64,000 bases of DNA from Cercis canadensis (lineage: Eukaryota > Streptophyta > Magnoliopsida > Fabales > Fabaceae): assembly GCA_003255065.1 (NCBI GenBank), contig QAOA01005277.1, forward strand, positions 28,227 to 92,226, in the 5' to 3' direction. The position numbers and the translations under genes were made by a program. The notes beneath the pieces were generated by a model. That model saw nothing but the letters and a program-made list of their open reading frames with translations, did no database searches and was not told the DNA's origin. Positions 24,896 to 35,809 of this stretch are shown piece by piece. Each line of letters begins with the position of its first letter. The stretch's first letter is position 1.

Positions 24896-25225
24896 GGGAA
24901 AAGTCTATTTTACCTCCTTCAACTTAGGGTCAATTTCACTTTACTTCTAAAACTTTAAAACGTTACAAGAGACTCCATTAACTTTTAAAATGTACGAAAA
25001 GCCCCAATCATTCCAAAAATAGACGAAAAACACAAAGTGCAATGCATGTTAGTAAGCATCATGTGCTTTACACATGATGTATTTCGTCAAATTTTGGATG
25101 GCTGTTCACAAAAGGGAATTTTTCGCACATTTTGATAGTTAAAGGGCATTCCTTGTAACGTTTTAAAGTTTTTGGGGTAAAGTGCAACTGACCCTAAGTT
25201 GAAGGGGGTAAATTATACTTTTCCT
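24896..25225. mobile_element. Mutator-type MITE
   Basis: The 330-bp segment has inverted ends that match for about 55 bp (GGGAAAAGTCTATTTTACC on the left; the right end inverted reads AGGAAAAGTATAATTTACC). Flanking 9-mers TTTTGATGA and TTTTGATTA match at eight of nine positions. A 9-bp duplication and long inverted ends point to a Mutator-like MITE. No coding capacity. Confidence 0.8.
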
Positions 25226-25509
25226 TTTTGATTATGCCATTAATGAGGGGTAATGGTGGGTAGATTTTCCTTTTTACATATAAAAACTTTCTCATGCCAT
25301 ATGAATTTAAGATTCCCACCTCCCTCATGAGAATGTTTTTGTGGGAAACTTAGCTAAAAATCAGAATCCTACTTTCTTAGGAATTTTTTAAAAAACCTTG
25401 TACCAAATATGAGAATCTTAATTTCCTAAGTAGAGATTTTCAAGAAACTAAAAAAATCCTTGTACCAAACGTTGTGAAATCACTTTGTGCATGTGAAATC
25501 AATTGTCAG
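25226..25509. other. spacer between MITE and CACTA copy 2
   Basis: A+T-rich, with partly inverted stretches (TTCTCATGCC near 25290, CTCATGAGAATG near 25325) that might be the remains of another small inverted-repeat element. No gene seen. Confidence 0.3.
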
Positions 25510-26649
25510 CATTACAAGAAAAGAGCAAATTTCTCATGGACTTCAATTTTGTGAGAAAATTAAGCGAGTTCTCACAGAATTTCTCTCAGATTTTGATTGT
25601 TAGGAATTTCTCACAGACTTTCTCACGAATTGACGCTTTTGGGAGAAATTTTATGAGAAAAAGCATCTAAACCATCATCATTCTTACAGATAGGGTTCTC
25701 ATGGACATTGTCAGTGAGAAAAAACCATTTTGCTCACATACTTTCTCCTGGAGTTTGAACTCTGTGAGAAATTCCGCAAGAAAGTCCATGAGAAATTTGT
25801 TGTGGACTATTTCACTTAAAATTTGAATCTTAGGATTTTTTCTCACGGACATATTCCGTGAGAAATTATGTATGAAACTCTGCATTTCTTCTTCCTCGCA
25901 ACACCGCAACCTTCATTTTCAAAACTCAAAAACGTTCCATCTCTTCTATTCTCTCTCTCTCTTCCCGAGTAGGGTGGCACCATTTCACTCTAATTAGCTT
26001 GGGTTTTGCAACACATGACCTCCTATTCTAGTCTACCAGTTTAGATTTTTTACTTTTAGTTCATTGAGGTAGGTTCCACTATTCCTCTGTTGTCTTTGAT
26101 TCTTTATGCGTTGTTCCCTCTGAATAGTCTGTGAATTTGCATGCATATGATGTGTTTTAGTTGTTTGGAATGTTTATTGGTGATGTTTGATGGTATTGGA
26201 GTTGTTTTGGATGTGGCTGAATAGTGTAGGTTGATGGCTGAATTTGGATAGTAAAATTGGAATGAATTTGATGTCATTTGTTAAGGTTAGGATGGGATTT
26301 TTGTTATATGATTTATGTAGAATAATTTTGGATATGTTTTTGAATTCTTTAGAATGGTGAATAATTTATTGGAATTTTTGGTGGTTTATATGCTAATTTA
26401 ATCATTTAAATTGGAAATGAATTTTGTTAATTATTGTTGAAATTTAAATAGGGTTTATGTGAATGATATGGAATAAATCTGCTAACTTTTTTGGATTTTT
26501 TTTGAATGGTGTACAATTAGTTTTGTAATTTTGTCTGTTGTTGTGTAATTTTTAGTTTTGGAATAAATCGTTATTTTGTTTTGGTTCCTGTTTAATTCTG
26601 TGGAATGTTGAATTCTTGGATTGTTCAAGTTTTAGGGGAGACTCTGCTA

Positions 26650-26788
26650 AATTTTTGGTTTAAGGATTAAGGTTTAATTAGGGTTAGGGTTAGGGTTAGG
26701 GTTAAGGTTTAAGGTTTAGAGTTTATGGGTTTGGGGGTTAGGGTTAAGGTTGGGGTTTATGGTTTAGAGTTTAGGGGCTTAGGAGTTA
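26650..26788 (+). repeat. degenerate telomere-like tract in the CACTA copy 2 intron (left part)
   Basis: GGGTTA, GGGTTTA and variants repeat on the + strand, which is the sense strand of the transposase. The tract is cut by the solo LTR at 26789 and resumes at about 28386. Confidence 0.85.
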
Positions 26789-28379
26789 TGATGAGCTACT
26801 GAGGCTAATCAAATTAATCAATTTATATCCAGTTTGCCAAAGTTACTTGCAACATAACGTAACACTGAGTCGAACCATTGGACCACTCTAATTAGGGAAT
26901 CAAATTAGGGAGTTTAATTAACAAGGGGGTTTGATTTGCAGAAGTAATCAACAAAAAGTAATTGACATAAAGTAAATGAAAGTAATAGACAGAAAGTAAA
27001 CAATAGAAAGTAATCGACAAAAAGTAAACGACAAAAAGTAAATGACAGAAAGTAATTGACAGAAAATATTGTCAAATATTAAATTGCAGAATTAAACAGG
27101 GATTAAATCTATTGATAAAAATGTAACCTAGCTAAACATCCATAAAGAACTAGTTTGATTTATCCTAGATTGAACATGGTTAATCAAGTCTTAATGTAGC
27201 ACTGCTAATTGAATTTAGTCACAATTGAAATCTCTAATTATGACTAAGTGTTCCTACTGAATTATCATTCAGAATTCAATTTAACCACATGCATCACTAA
27301 TCTTTGTAATCACACAGAATTAGTAATGAGTTGTTTAACCTAAAATCAAACTTCAATTAGCAAACCTTCAATGGATTCATGCAACATAATTAAAGATCAA
27401 TCAATCTAAATTCTATTTCACACCTCAACATTCATAAGAACAATAGAAATCTCCATAATCCATATAAAAATCAAGACAAGACAGAAATCCATAGAAGAAC
27501 ATAATTGCATTAAACTTAATTCAATTAAGTACATAATCTCAAAATCAAACCGAATTCCATGAGGAGTCCAGCTTGGTTACAAAGATTCTACTCTTCCATG
27601 GTCATCAAATCCCAACTCCAATGGAGAAAGAAAGCCATAAATCAATGAGTCTCCACAATGAACAAAAGAGGCAAAGAAAAATGTCTAAAAGCTATCTAGC
27701 CTAGAATGCTGAAAATGTCTGCCTCCTTAACCTATTTGTAAACCCCTAAATTAAATGCACACCTAGATTACCCTTCGGTCAGATTTAATCCTCTGGACCT
27801 TAGCTTTAAATGGGCCCTAGTTTGGGCCTAATTGGGCTTGGAATGAGGGAGTTAGGCCCATTTAAGTCTAAACAGCTCTCTGGACCCATTAGTTATATTC
27901 GAAAGGCAATATCACCATTCAAAAGCCAATTTTTGGAGAACTAATATTGATAAGAGTTGAAGCTCTATGTCTTAGATTTCTAATGGTACTAATTTCTGGT
28001 CCAGAAGACACCCATAGCCCAAGTTATGGCCCAATATCTTAACCCGGGTCAGGATCTAGCGACAACATCTCTGCTCTGACTTCCAAGCCCAAAATGACCC
28101 TCTGGACATCCGAATTAGCTTTGGAGCTCTGAATCAAAGTTGTAGATAATTCTCTCAGATTTCCTAAAAGGTAAGATTCAAAATTATCAGATGTCTAGAA
28201 CTCAAGTGATGCTCAAAATACAGAGACAGTATAAAGTTCCCAGTAATGCTGAAAAACACAATTAAGCTCAATTGGAAACCAACAAATGAAATGCGGCCCA
28301 AGCCCAATCAAATAGGCCCAAAGGAGGTTTAATCCACTAAATATGAGGGTTAATTACTATATAAAAAATATGATTATCA
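26789..28379 (-). mobile_element. solo LTR of the Athila family in CACTA copy 2
   Basis: On the - strand the segment starts TGATAATCATATTTT and ends with the family's AGCTCATCA. It is 1591 bp and related to the LTR at 12974. The flanking 5-mers AGTTA and AGCTA match at four of five. No internal domain is present, so it is a solo LTR left by recombination between LTRs. Confidence 0.88.
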
Positions 28380-28385
28380 AGCTAT

Positions 28386-28530
28386 AGTTAGGGTTTATAG
28401 TTTAGGGGTTTAGGTTAGGGTTTATGATTTTAGATTTTAGGGGTTTAGGGTTTAGGGTTTAGGGTTAGGGGTTAAGGGTTTAAGACTTTAGGGGTTTGGG
28501 GTCTAAGTGTTTAGGGTTTAGGGGTTTGAT
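28386..28530 (+). repeat. degenerate telomere-like tract in the CACTA copy 2 intron (right part)
   Basis: TTTAGGG-type units, some perfect (for example near 28445-28465), continue the tract that begins at 26650. The tract ends about 50 bp before the first coding exon. Confidence 0.85.
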
Positions 28531-28578
28531 TATTTGTTGTCATATTAAACTTTGTTTAATGACTCTTTTGTATGAGAG

Positions 28579-29236
28579 ATGTCATATGCTCCACGACATT
28601 CTTCTCTAGCAGCAGCACTTTCGAGGGGGGACAAAGGGAAGCCTATTGCTCGGTCATCTCAGATAGAGCCAACCTTGCCCTTATTTATGCCGACCCCAAG
28701 GTTGGCACGCACACCATCGCCCACAATGACACATGACCAATCAGTACCCGCAAAACCCTGGGTAACGCATCGTCTGTAGCTAGAGGGTCATTTCACACAA
28801 TTCTAACCATCTCGAACTCCCCCTCACCTGGTGCGAGAGTGGCTGATGGTCTTGGAACAAGTTCAAGGTAATAATCATGCCTAATTAATTAGACTTTATT
28901 TAAATGTAGCTTCATTATAATGTTTACTAACCATGATCTTCTATTTCCTAATACAGAGGAAATGTGTATGGAACCTGCATCATGAGAGCCAGATTCGTGA
29001 GATTTGGCTTTCAACATGCAATGATAACATTCATGCCTCATTCCGAGATATCAGAAACGGGAAGACAAAGGGAAAATGGTTCAGCCCTACTGTGTTGGAG
29101 GCCCTGAGATCAGAATAAAGATCTACACAATACAAGACAGTGTCTGAGCACAACAAGAAGAACCGGTCCTTGGATCAAGGCGGGTGTTATCACAGAGGCA
29201 AATCCGTAGCTATCTTTGAACAAAAACAGAAGCTGG
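28579..29236 (+). pseudogene. Ptta/En/Spm-type transposase of CACTA copy 2 (truncated)
   Basis: The first coding exon starts at 28579 (MSYAPRHSSLAAALSRGDKG) and is open to 28779, where a stop cuts it short relative to copy 1. A middle exon ends at the donor CAAG/GTAATA near 28866. The next exon (about 28955-29236) encodes QIREIWLSTCNDNIHASF and, after an in-frame stop at 29116, GCYHRGKSVAIFEQKQKL, then a GTAAGT donor. The last exons, with the KNKKG motif, are missing because the copy ends at about 29279. It corresponds exon for exon to copies 1 and 3. Confidence 0.75.
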
Positions 29237-29279
29237 TAAGTTTGTAATCTATAACTTAGTTTCATTTTTTAATTAATTT

Positions 29280-29730
29280 ATCCATTAAGGGTCAAGATAA
29301 AACCATGAAAATAGCATGCAAACTAGGGCAACAACATTAAGTTAAACAGGACAGTCAACATACACTCTTAATTAGTATGCAATCCCTAAGCCTAACATCA
29401 AGAGAAAAATCAAGAATTAAGCTCAAGAGTAAAACAAATCAAAGCCAAAACAAAGATAAACAAATTAAGGATCATAGTATGCAAACGGTTCCAAAAAGGA
29501 AGCAAGGACAAAAACTAAACATAAAATAGAATAAAGAAAGACAAAACAAACTGAAAACAGAGCATAGAAAAGGGGAAATTTGTAAAAAAAAAAAAACATA
29601 TGGGAATTCATGTTAATAATATTTGATCCCAAAATTTGACATGACATCAGAAAATGTCTTAGGGTTCTAAATAATCAAAAGTCATACAAAAATTAGCTCC
29701 CCAACTCAAGTTATGGCCCAAAAACAGAAC
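29280..29730 (-). mobile_element. Gypsy-type LTR relic, left part (split by the MULE)
   Basis: The sequence up to the MULE left end continues at 41488 on the far side; the 9-bp AAACAGAAC is present on both sides. It reads as LTR-like noncoding sequence on the - strand, with the CAAGTTATGG motif near 29706 that recurs at about 41651. The outer end against CACTA copy 2 is not a clean TG/CA terminus. It is a broken relic, without coding parts. Confidence 0.6.
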
Positions 29731-29862
29731 GGCAAATTTTTTGAAATAATATATTTTTGTAAAATAAATACGAAAATGGGTCTCATTTTTTTGCTCAATA
29801 CACGCATAAGCATTTTCTGTAAGAAAATGCTAAACACATGCACGTTTTCATTAGAAAACGCT
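29731..29862 (+). repeat. left terminal inverted repeat of the MULE
   Basis: About 130 bp that match, inverted, the right end from about 41330 to 41487; the right copy carries a short insertion. The stretch around TGGGTCTCATTTTTTTGCTC is nearly identical in both. Beyond it both ends are rich in AAAACGC/AAAATGC and GCGTTTT motifs. Confidence 0.88.
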
Positions 29863-30080
29863 GAACCAGAAACTGCATTTGACCTAAAAAATGCGGATCA
29901 AATAGTTAAAAACGCAAAGGAATTTTTGCAAGAAGAAAACGTGGGTCTCAGCAATGTTTTATGTTAAAAACGCTGAACCCATCTACGATTTTGGAAGAAA
30001 ATGCTTATTCCATACGCGTTTTCTTCAGAAAACGCAGATGGGATCAACGTTTTCAACATAAAAAGCTTATGGGACCCGCA

Positions 30081-30674
30081 TTTTGATCCTGGTAATCGCT
30101 TATTCGATTCTGGTAAATGCAAATACTTCAATAGCATTTTATACAACAAATTTTTCTATAAATAGCCCTTCATTTTCGTTCACCGAATGCTTAAATTTCA
30201 AAGTTTACATTGCATTCTATAACTTGGAGAGAATTATCATGAGATTGTGAGATTATGGTGGCTGATTGACGCAATTAAAGTTTTAAAAGTCTTCAAGGTA
30301 TGTTTAATTTGTTGTTTTATTTACTATGTTTAAAAGTTATAATGTTTTAAATTTCATTTAGTAGTANTTTTGGCTCTGTCATACGCTGTTTTGATCCTGG
30401 TAATCGCTTATTCGATTCTGGTAAATGCAGATACTTCAATAGCATTTTATACAACAAATTTTTCTATAAATAGCCCTTCGTTTTCGTTCACCGAATGCTT
30501 AAATTTCAAAGTTTACATTGCATTCTATAACTTGGAGAGAATTATCGTGAGATTGTGAGATTATGGTGGCTGATTGACGCAGTTAAAGTTTTAAAAGTCT
30601 TCAAGGTATGTTTAATTTGTTGTTTTATTTACTATGTTTAAAAGTTATAATGTTTTAAATTTCATTTAGTAGTA
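30081..30674 (+). repeat. 286-bp duplication across an N join in the MULE promoter region
   Basis: 30081-30366 and 30389-30674 are nearly identical at a constant offset of 308 bp. The first copy ends exactly at the N at 30367. This is the pattern of an unresolved overlap in the assembly, so the region is probably single-copy. Confidence 0.85.
30465..30472 (+). promoter_or_regulatory. TATA box of the MULE transposase gene
   Basis: TATAAATA lies about 360 bp upstream of the first ATG of the transposase frame; the same box is at 30157-30164 in the duplicated copy. A 5' untranslated exon seems to follow, with a donor at about 30606 (CAAG/GTATGT). Confidence 0.6.
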
Positions 30675-30827
30675 TTGAGCCTACATATTTAATGTTAAAT
30701 TGTTATTACTATTTAGACCATTATATGTTGTGAAAATTTTAATAATATGTATTATTGCTAATTGAGGAGGAAGATGCTTCTATTAGTTTATTACAATGGT
30801 TAGATATATGATGGTTTTGAAGGTATC

Positions 30828-33324
30828 ATGTATAATGGTTCTAGACCCAATTGTTTGAATCTGAAGAACAGATGTGAACTTGAACGTTTACAATTTTATA
30901 TTCATCGAAAATTGGGTCTTCCAGAAAATACAATTGTTGACAAGATTATTTATGGAGTTCCAATATCTGTTAATCCATTATTTTATAATACTCTTGAGCT
31001 GAGCTCTAATGAAGATGTTGAGGCAATGTTTGAGAATCATAGTAAACTGAAATCTCTTGGGGCCATTGAGATTTATGTTGAGACAAAAATTGTGGAAAAT
31101 GAAGTTAGCGGAGATGATGATGAAGAAGATGATAATGAACAAGGTGTTGATGCGAGTGATCCTTGTTTAGTCCCTACTTCTTATCTTCCATATAGTCAAG
31201 TAGGGATAGAAGTGGAACTATGTTATCAATCGGAGCTTGGTTCATATGGATTTCAGTATGGTTTGGCTAGTTCTAGCCAAACTCAGATACTAGAAAAAGA
31301 TCACGTTAATGAATGTGATGATCTGTGGCTGAGTTCGAGTGTTCGCACCAGGTCGATTGAAGAATATAAACTTAGAGGTAGCGAATCTGCAGGTGTGCAA
31401 CGGAATATCAAAAGGAGTAACTCTCCAATTGATTGACATAAGTGATGATGAGGATGAAGAGTACGTGCCAGATGAGGAAGAATTAGGTGAGGACGAGAAA
31501 TTTGAGCAGGTGTTAGATTTGAACGTCTTACCGGTCGGGGAAGAAGTCCAACACGTGGTGCCAATTTAGTCGGTCCTTCCTCCATACTATTCATATGTGA
31601 ACTTTGAGGCATTGCAATCGACTAATATTTTTGATGATGGTTCCAGAGTTAGTATGTGGCAAAGAGGCGAGGAACTGCAAATAGGTCAACAGTTCAACAG
31701 CAAGGTAGATCTTCAGTCAACTGTGAAGCAATATTCCATTTACACGCATCATAATTTCAGGGTAAAGGAATCTAAACCTGATAAGCTAATTTTAGTGTGT
31801 AATAATTATGGTTCTAGATGCAATTGGAGACTCAAGGACTGCTTAAGAACAAAAAGCAATATATGGGAGATCAGGAAGTACAACAGCCCACACAGTTGCA
31901 CAAATGCCGCCTTAACACAAGACCACAAACAACTGGATGTTCAAGTGGTTGTGACGATGATTGTCAACATGATTGAGGAGAAGGTGGATGTACCAATTAA
32001 GCTAATACAAGAACGCATCAAAAGTATCTTCTCTTATCAAATTTCGTACGGGAAAATGTGGCTTGCAAAGCAAAGAGCTATTGCTCATATATATGGTGAT
32101 TGGGAGGAGAGTTACAATAAGTTACCTAGATGGATGGTTGCATTGTAGAAGGATGCGCTCGACACTATGGTAGAGTGGTGTCTGGATGATCGATGGATGG
32201 GGATGCCACAGAATGATCCGACCGCGAGGAGATTTCGACGTGTTTTTTGGGCGTTTAAACCCTGTATTGATGGATTCCGTTTGTGTAAGCCAATTATCCA
32301 AATCGATGGTACTTTCTTGTATGGGAAGTACAAGCATACTTTACTCATCGTGACTACACAAGATGAATCTCGTTCTCCCTTACCTTTGGCTTATGCTGTC
32401 GTTAAGGATGAAACCAAAAAAGTGTGGTCATGGTTTTTAAAACATTTGAGAGAGCATGTCGTTGGGGACTTGCAGGATTTGACACTAATTTCAAATTGAC
32501 ATGTGAGCATATTATCCTCTATAGAAGATGTAGATGTCGGATGGCGTCTACCATTAGCTCATAATTTTTTCTACTTAGGACGTGGCTTTGAAACATCAAA
32601 TCTACAAAGCAGGTAAGAATAACAATAAAAAATGTAAATTTTCTAAGTGTATACTATTTGTTTTAACTGTTAATTATAATTGACAGGCGTGCAGTTTGAG
32701 TCTGTCAAATTTGAGCAGTTAATGACAGACATACAACTAGAGTGTAAGAAAGAAGAGGGTTGGCAGTACATCAACAACATTGATAAGGCAAAGTGGACAT
32801 AACAAGGAGACATCTAGGGCAGACGGTATGGCCTAATGACCACTAATTTGGCTAAATGTGTTAACGGCACGTTGAAAGGTGCTCGCAACATGCCTATCAC
32901 TGCCCTTGTCAGAGCCACGTATTACAGGATGAATCGTATTTTCATGAAGAGACAGGAATTGGCTATGGCAAGGCTGGCGAGTGGTCAAGCATTGATTGAA
33001 GATGCCGAGAAGAGAATGACCCGTAATAGCCGTTACGCATCATCACACCGGCCAATACTGTTTAATAGGGACAATGGATCCTTTGAAGTGGAGGAGCTTT
33101 TTGACTGTATGGGACATGTTAGTGGGCAATCTTTCACTTTGACTTTACAGGATCAAAAGTGCATGTGTGGTCAGTTTCAAGCCCTTCACATACCGTGCAC
33201 GCAGGCTATATCTACTTGTGCCTCTATTGCAATTGATGCATGGAAGTATGTTAGCCCAGTGTACTCTACTAAAAGCATTGTCAATGCATATAGGGGAGTG
33301 TTTAACCTAATTGGTGGAGAGTAG
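30828..33324 (+). pseudogene. MULE transposase (mudrA-like), decayed
   Basis: The gene encoded the Mutator-type DDE transposase. The N-terminal domain is open at 30828-31436 (GLPENTIVDKIIYGVPISV), followed by an acidic stretch. The reading frame changes near 31340-31436. A MuDR-type DNA-binding domain follows at 31597-32148 (FRVKESKPDKLILVCNNYG, CNWRLK). The catalytic domain is at 32167-32499 with the first Asp in IIQIDGTFLYGKY; the expected SDRH motif reads SN-stop-H, so the second Asp is lost. An intron with GTAAG/ACAG borders is likely at about 32614-32687. The C-terminal part 32836-33324 has a SWIM-type zinc finger (CMCGQFQALHIPC) with Gln where His is expected. In-frame stops at 31567, 32146 and 32497 also show it is non-functional. 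Confidence 0.9.
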
Positions 33325-33690
33325 AATTGGCCAGTTGTGGGCGGGATTAAGGTCATCCCAAATCAAAACTTGTTAAGGGAAAAAGGGACGACCAATTTCA
33401 AGACGAATACGGAATGAGATGGATTGAGAAGAATCTTCGTCTAGCATCATTCGACGTAGCCTTTGTCGCATCGAAGGCCACAACAGGAGACGATGTCCAA
33501 ACAGGAGGCAAGATCAACCATAACAGTGTCCTCCTTTATGTGTGTTACTTTTTGTGGAAGAATTTAATTTGTTAAATATTTAATAACGATATTTAGTGAT
33601 GTATCATTTGTATAATAAATATAGTTTTATCAATGTTTACTTGTTGTCACTAAGTATTTTTATGTAATAACGTTTGACAGGATATCAAAA
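33325..33690. other. noncoding stretch after the MULE transposase
   Basis: A+T-rich sequence, likely the 3' untranslated part of the transposase gene. Polyadenylation-like AATAAA-type stretches occur at about 33613. No gene seen. Confidence 0.4.
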
Positions 33691-33862
33691 TGGTGTTGAA
33701 ATACACGTTGGGGGATATTTTTAGAGTGTGTGGGCGTGGTTGATGTTAGACGATGACTTTTCATATCCACTAGACCCAATGTTACATGACTTCCCCCAAG
33801 TACATACTATCATGTTAATGGAATGGGACCGTAGAGTAGTTGATTGTAATAATTTTTGAGAA

Positions 33863-34123
33863 TTGGCTACGATTCAAAACATCCATATTCCACGATGTTT
33901 GGCCATACACATGTCAAGGCAAAGCATTTCGAAGTTACGATCTGCTCTGTATTGCATAAAAGAAGAAAATAATCGCATACGTATTAGATTACATCGAAAT
34001 GATTATGAACGGAATGCGAGAGATGCACAAAGGGAGGGTGACATGGCATGTGCTGGTATGTGGACTCGCATGTACCGTGAACCAGAGTGTCTATCTGATA
34101 TTGACATGTCTGATGAGGAATGA
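33863..34123 (+). CDS. small ORF inside the MULE, unrecognised
   Basis: An open frame of 86 codons (starting MATIQNIHIPRC) that is rich in charged residues and ends in an acidic tail (DIDMSDEE). The same frame continues upstream with a stop directly before, so the ATG may not be the original start. I do not recognise the product. It lies between transposase and PMD and may be part of a broken accessory gene together with 34218-34638. Confidence 0.3.
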   Translation: MATIQNIHIPRCLAIHMSRQSISKLRSALYCIKEENNRIRIRLHRNDYERNARDAQREGDMACAGMWTRMYREPECLSDIDMSDEE

Positions 34124-34217
34124 TTGAGCTCAACTCTAGATTAGTTCTTACATGTTAATTGAGTTCGTTATACATTATATCGGTGATTTGTTTTTGTTCT
34201 CGTACAAGGTGAAACAT

Positions 34218-34638
34218 TATGCCAAGAAGACGTCGCACATCTGGTGTCTGGTTACTACCAAGGTTTAATGATGATTATGAAAGTGAAATAGACTCTGATC
34301 CAAGAGAATATTACGTTGGCTTACGTCGGGAGTGGGCATATCGAATTGATGAAGCTGAAAATTTGGCACAACAATAACAATCTCTTGGAGCTCCTCCTGT
34401 GTATAGATGGTCGTTAAGAATGACTACAAGGACTTGACATGACTATGAGGTGGCTACTTCAGAAATCAGGAAGGAGAACAATCGAATGTTCGTTCATAAG
34501 TGTCGTTATTATTTGTTAAAACTTGCTAAGGAACAGGCTGTTGCTATGAATCGTGAGTTATCACCTACAAAGATTCAATCCATCTTGACTTGTCCTGATT
34601 ACGCTACTGATGATGATTACAATTATTTATGTTTGTAA
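34218..34638 (+). pseudogene. broken unrecognised ORF inside the MULE
   Basis: A frame begins MPRRRRTSGVWLLPRF at 34218 and continues, after in-frame stops at about 34375 and 34437, to 34638. The last part is open from 34450 (62 codons). The product is unknown. Its style, a small charged protein beside another small charged protein at 33863, suggests an accessory gene of this MULE family. Confidence 0.35.
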
Positions 34639-34769
34639 AATAATTGCTATGTTAGTAACGGTTTGATGTACTTGATTGAATTAGCTTATTTATGTATTTT
34701 ATTTAAGCAATATCTTAGTAATGTTTGATTGACAAAAGTTTTTAATATTATCTTGTGGGTACAACATAT

Positions 34770-35725
34770 AAATGTCACTTCTACCACATGAACTAATCAT
34801 GGATTCAACATGGTTTGAAGATAGGGATGAATATGCATGGGGATATATGTCACCTGAAGGGATGTTCCATAAGATAACTGATTAAGAACTTGAAGACATA
34901 CAGGCAAATCCCACAAACATTAAGAACTTACCGCAAGAATTATAACTGTTATGGAAATCAATAACCCTTTACTGGAAAAATCATTACACTGAAAAGTAGG
35001 GGCCAGTTCAAGAGTTAAAGATGTGTAGGATATTGCCTCCATATATTGTTCTCCACATGGATGTCCCAAATTGGAGCACATTAGGAGTTCCTGTGGAGTA
35101 CCCAAATCCAGATAGGCAACCGTTTCGAGATATTAGGAAGGACAAGCAATACACACAAGCATTGTATGACTTGTGGGTAAGTATGCATCCTTGGCATTGT
35201 GACATCACAAATAGTAGCACATCTTTTCTTTTTCCCTTAGGGAAACCGCGTCTGAACATTGTGCAACAACATGGAGTCGCACAAGAGATGCGTGTCAAAC
35301 TAACATATATACCTACTGAATTATATTTCAATGACATGCGAGGATATTATTTATGTTTGGAGCCACTACCAATTGATCAACGACGTCATGGATTTTATCC
35401 AACACATGTCAACACAATTGTCGCAACCTAGAATTGCAGAGGTATAGCACATCCAAGCTTCAAACACATTGCACGCATGATATGTTATCAACATGGAGTT
35501 AGTGTCTTAATTTTGACAGAGACACGATGCGGGGGTAACGAATGAATGCAAACTCGCATTGGACAATCTATTGGTTTTAACAACATGATCACAACACGGT
35601 GTAGTGGATTTACTGGGGGCAGTTGGGTACTTTGGAAAGATGACGTGACACTTGTGTGTCATCAGAATTACCATCATTTCAATTTAGACTTAGTTTTCAA
35701 TGTTCGACTGCATTCCGAATAACAG
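34770..35725 (+). pseudogene. LINE-like endonuclease fragment inside the MULE
   Basis: A frame with several stops in its first part is open at 35021-35431. After a stop at 35429 it continues with NCRGIAHPSFKHIARMI, VSVLILTETRCG and SGFTGGSWVLWKDDV. These match the start of L1-type LINE endonucleases (WNCRG...LxETR...GGSWVLW); the stop at 35429 stands where the Trp of WNCRG belongs. Reverse transcriptase is not seen. The open part before the endonuclease start (VLHMDVPNWSTLGVPVEY) is not something I recognise. It may be a captured LINE piece or a fused accessory gene. Confidence 0.55.
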
Positions 35726-35809
35726 GAACTTAATTAATCATATGATGTAAATAAGTGGTTATTGCAATATATTAACCATGTATATTACTTCAAGACATAA
35801 ATGCAATGT

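Larger units (their letters stand above)
25510..29279 (+). mobile_element. CACTA (En/Spm) DNA transposon, copy 2, right end missing
   Basis: The left end CATTACAAGAAAAG is the CACTA terminus with one change, followed by the same subterminal motifs and 5' untranslated exon as copy 1 (about 25880-26070, donor GAG/GTAGG). The gene reads on the + strand. Similarity to copy 1 runs through the third exon and into the next intron, then stops at about 29279, where an LTR relic begins. A solo LTR (26789-28379) splits the first intron. The right terminus is absent. Confidence 0.88.
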
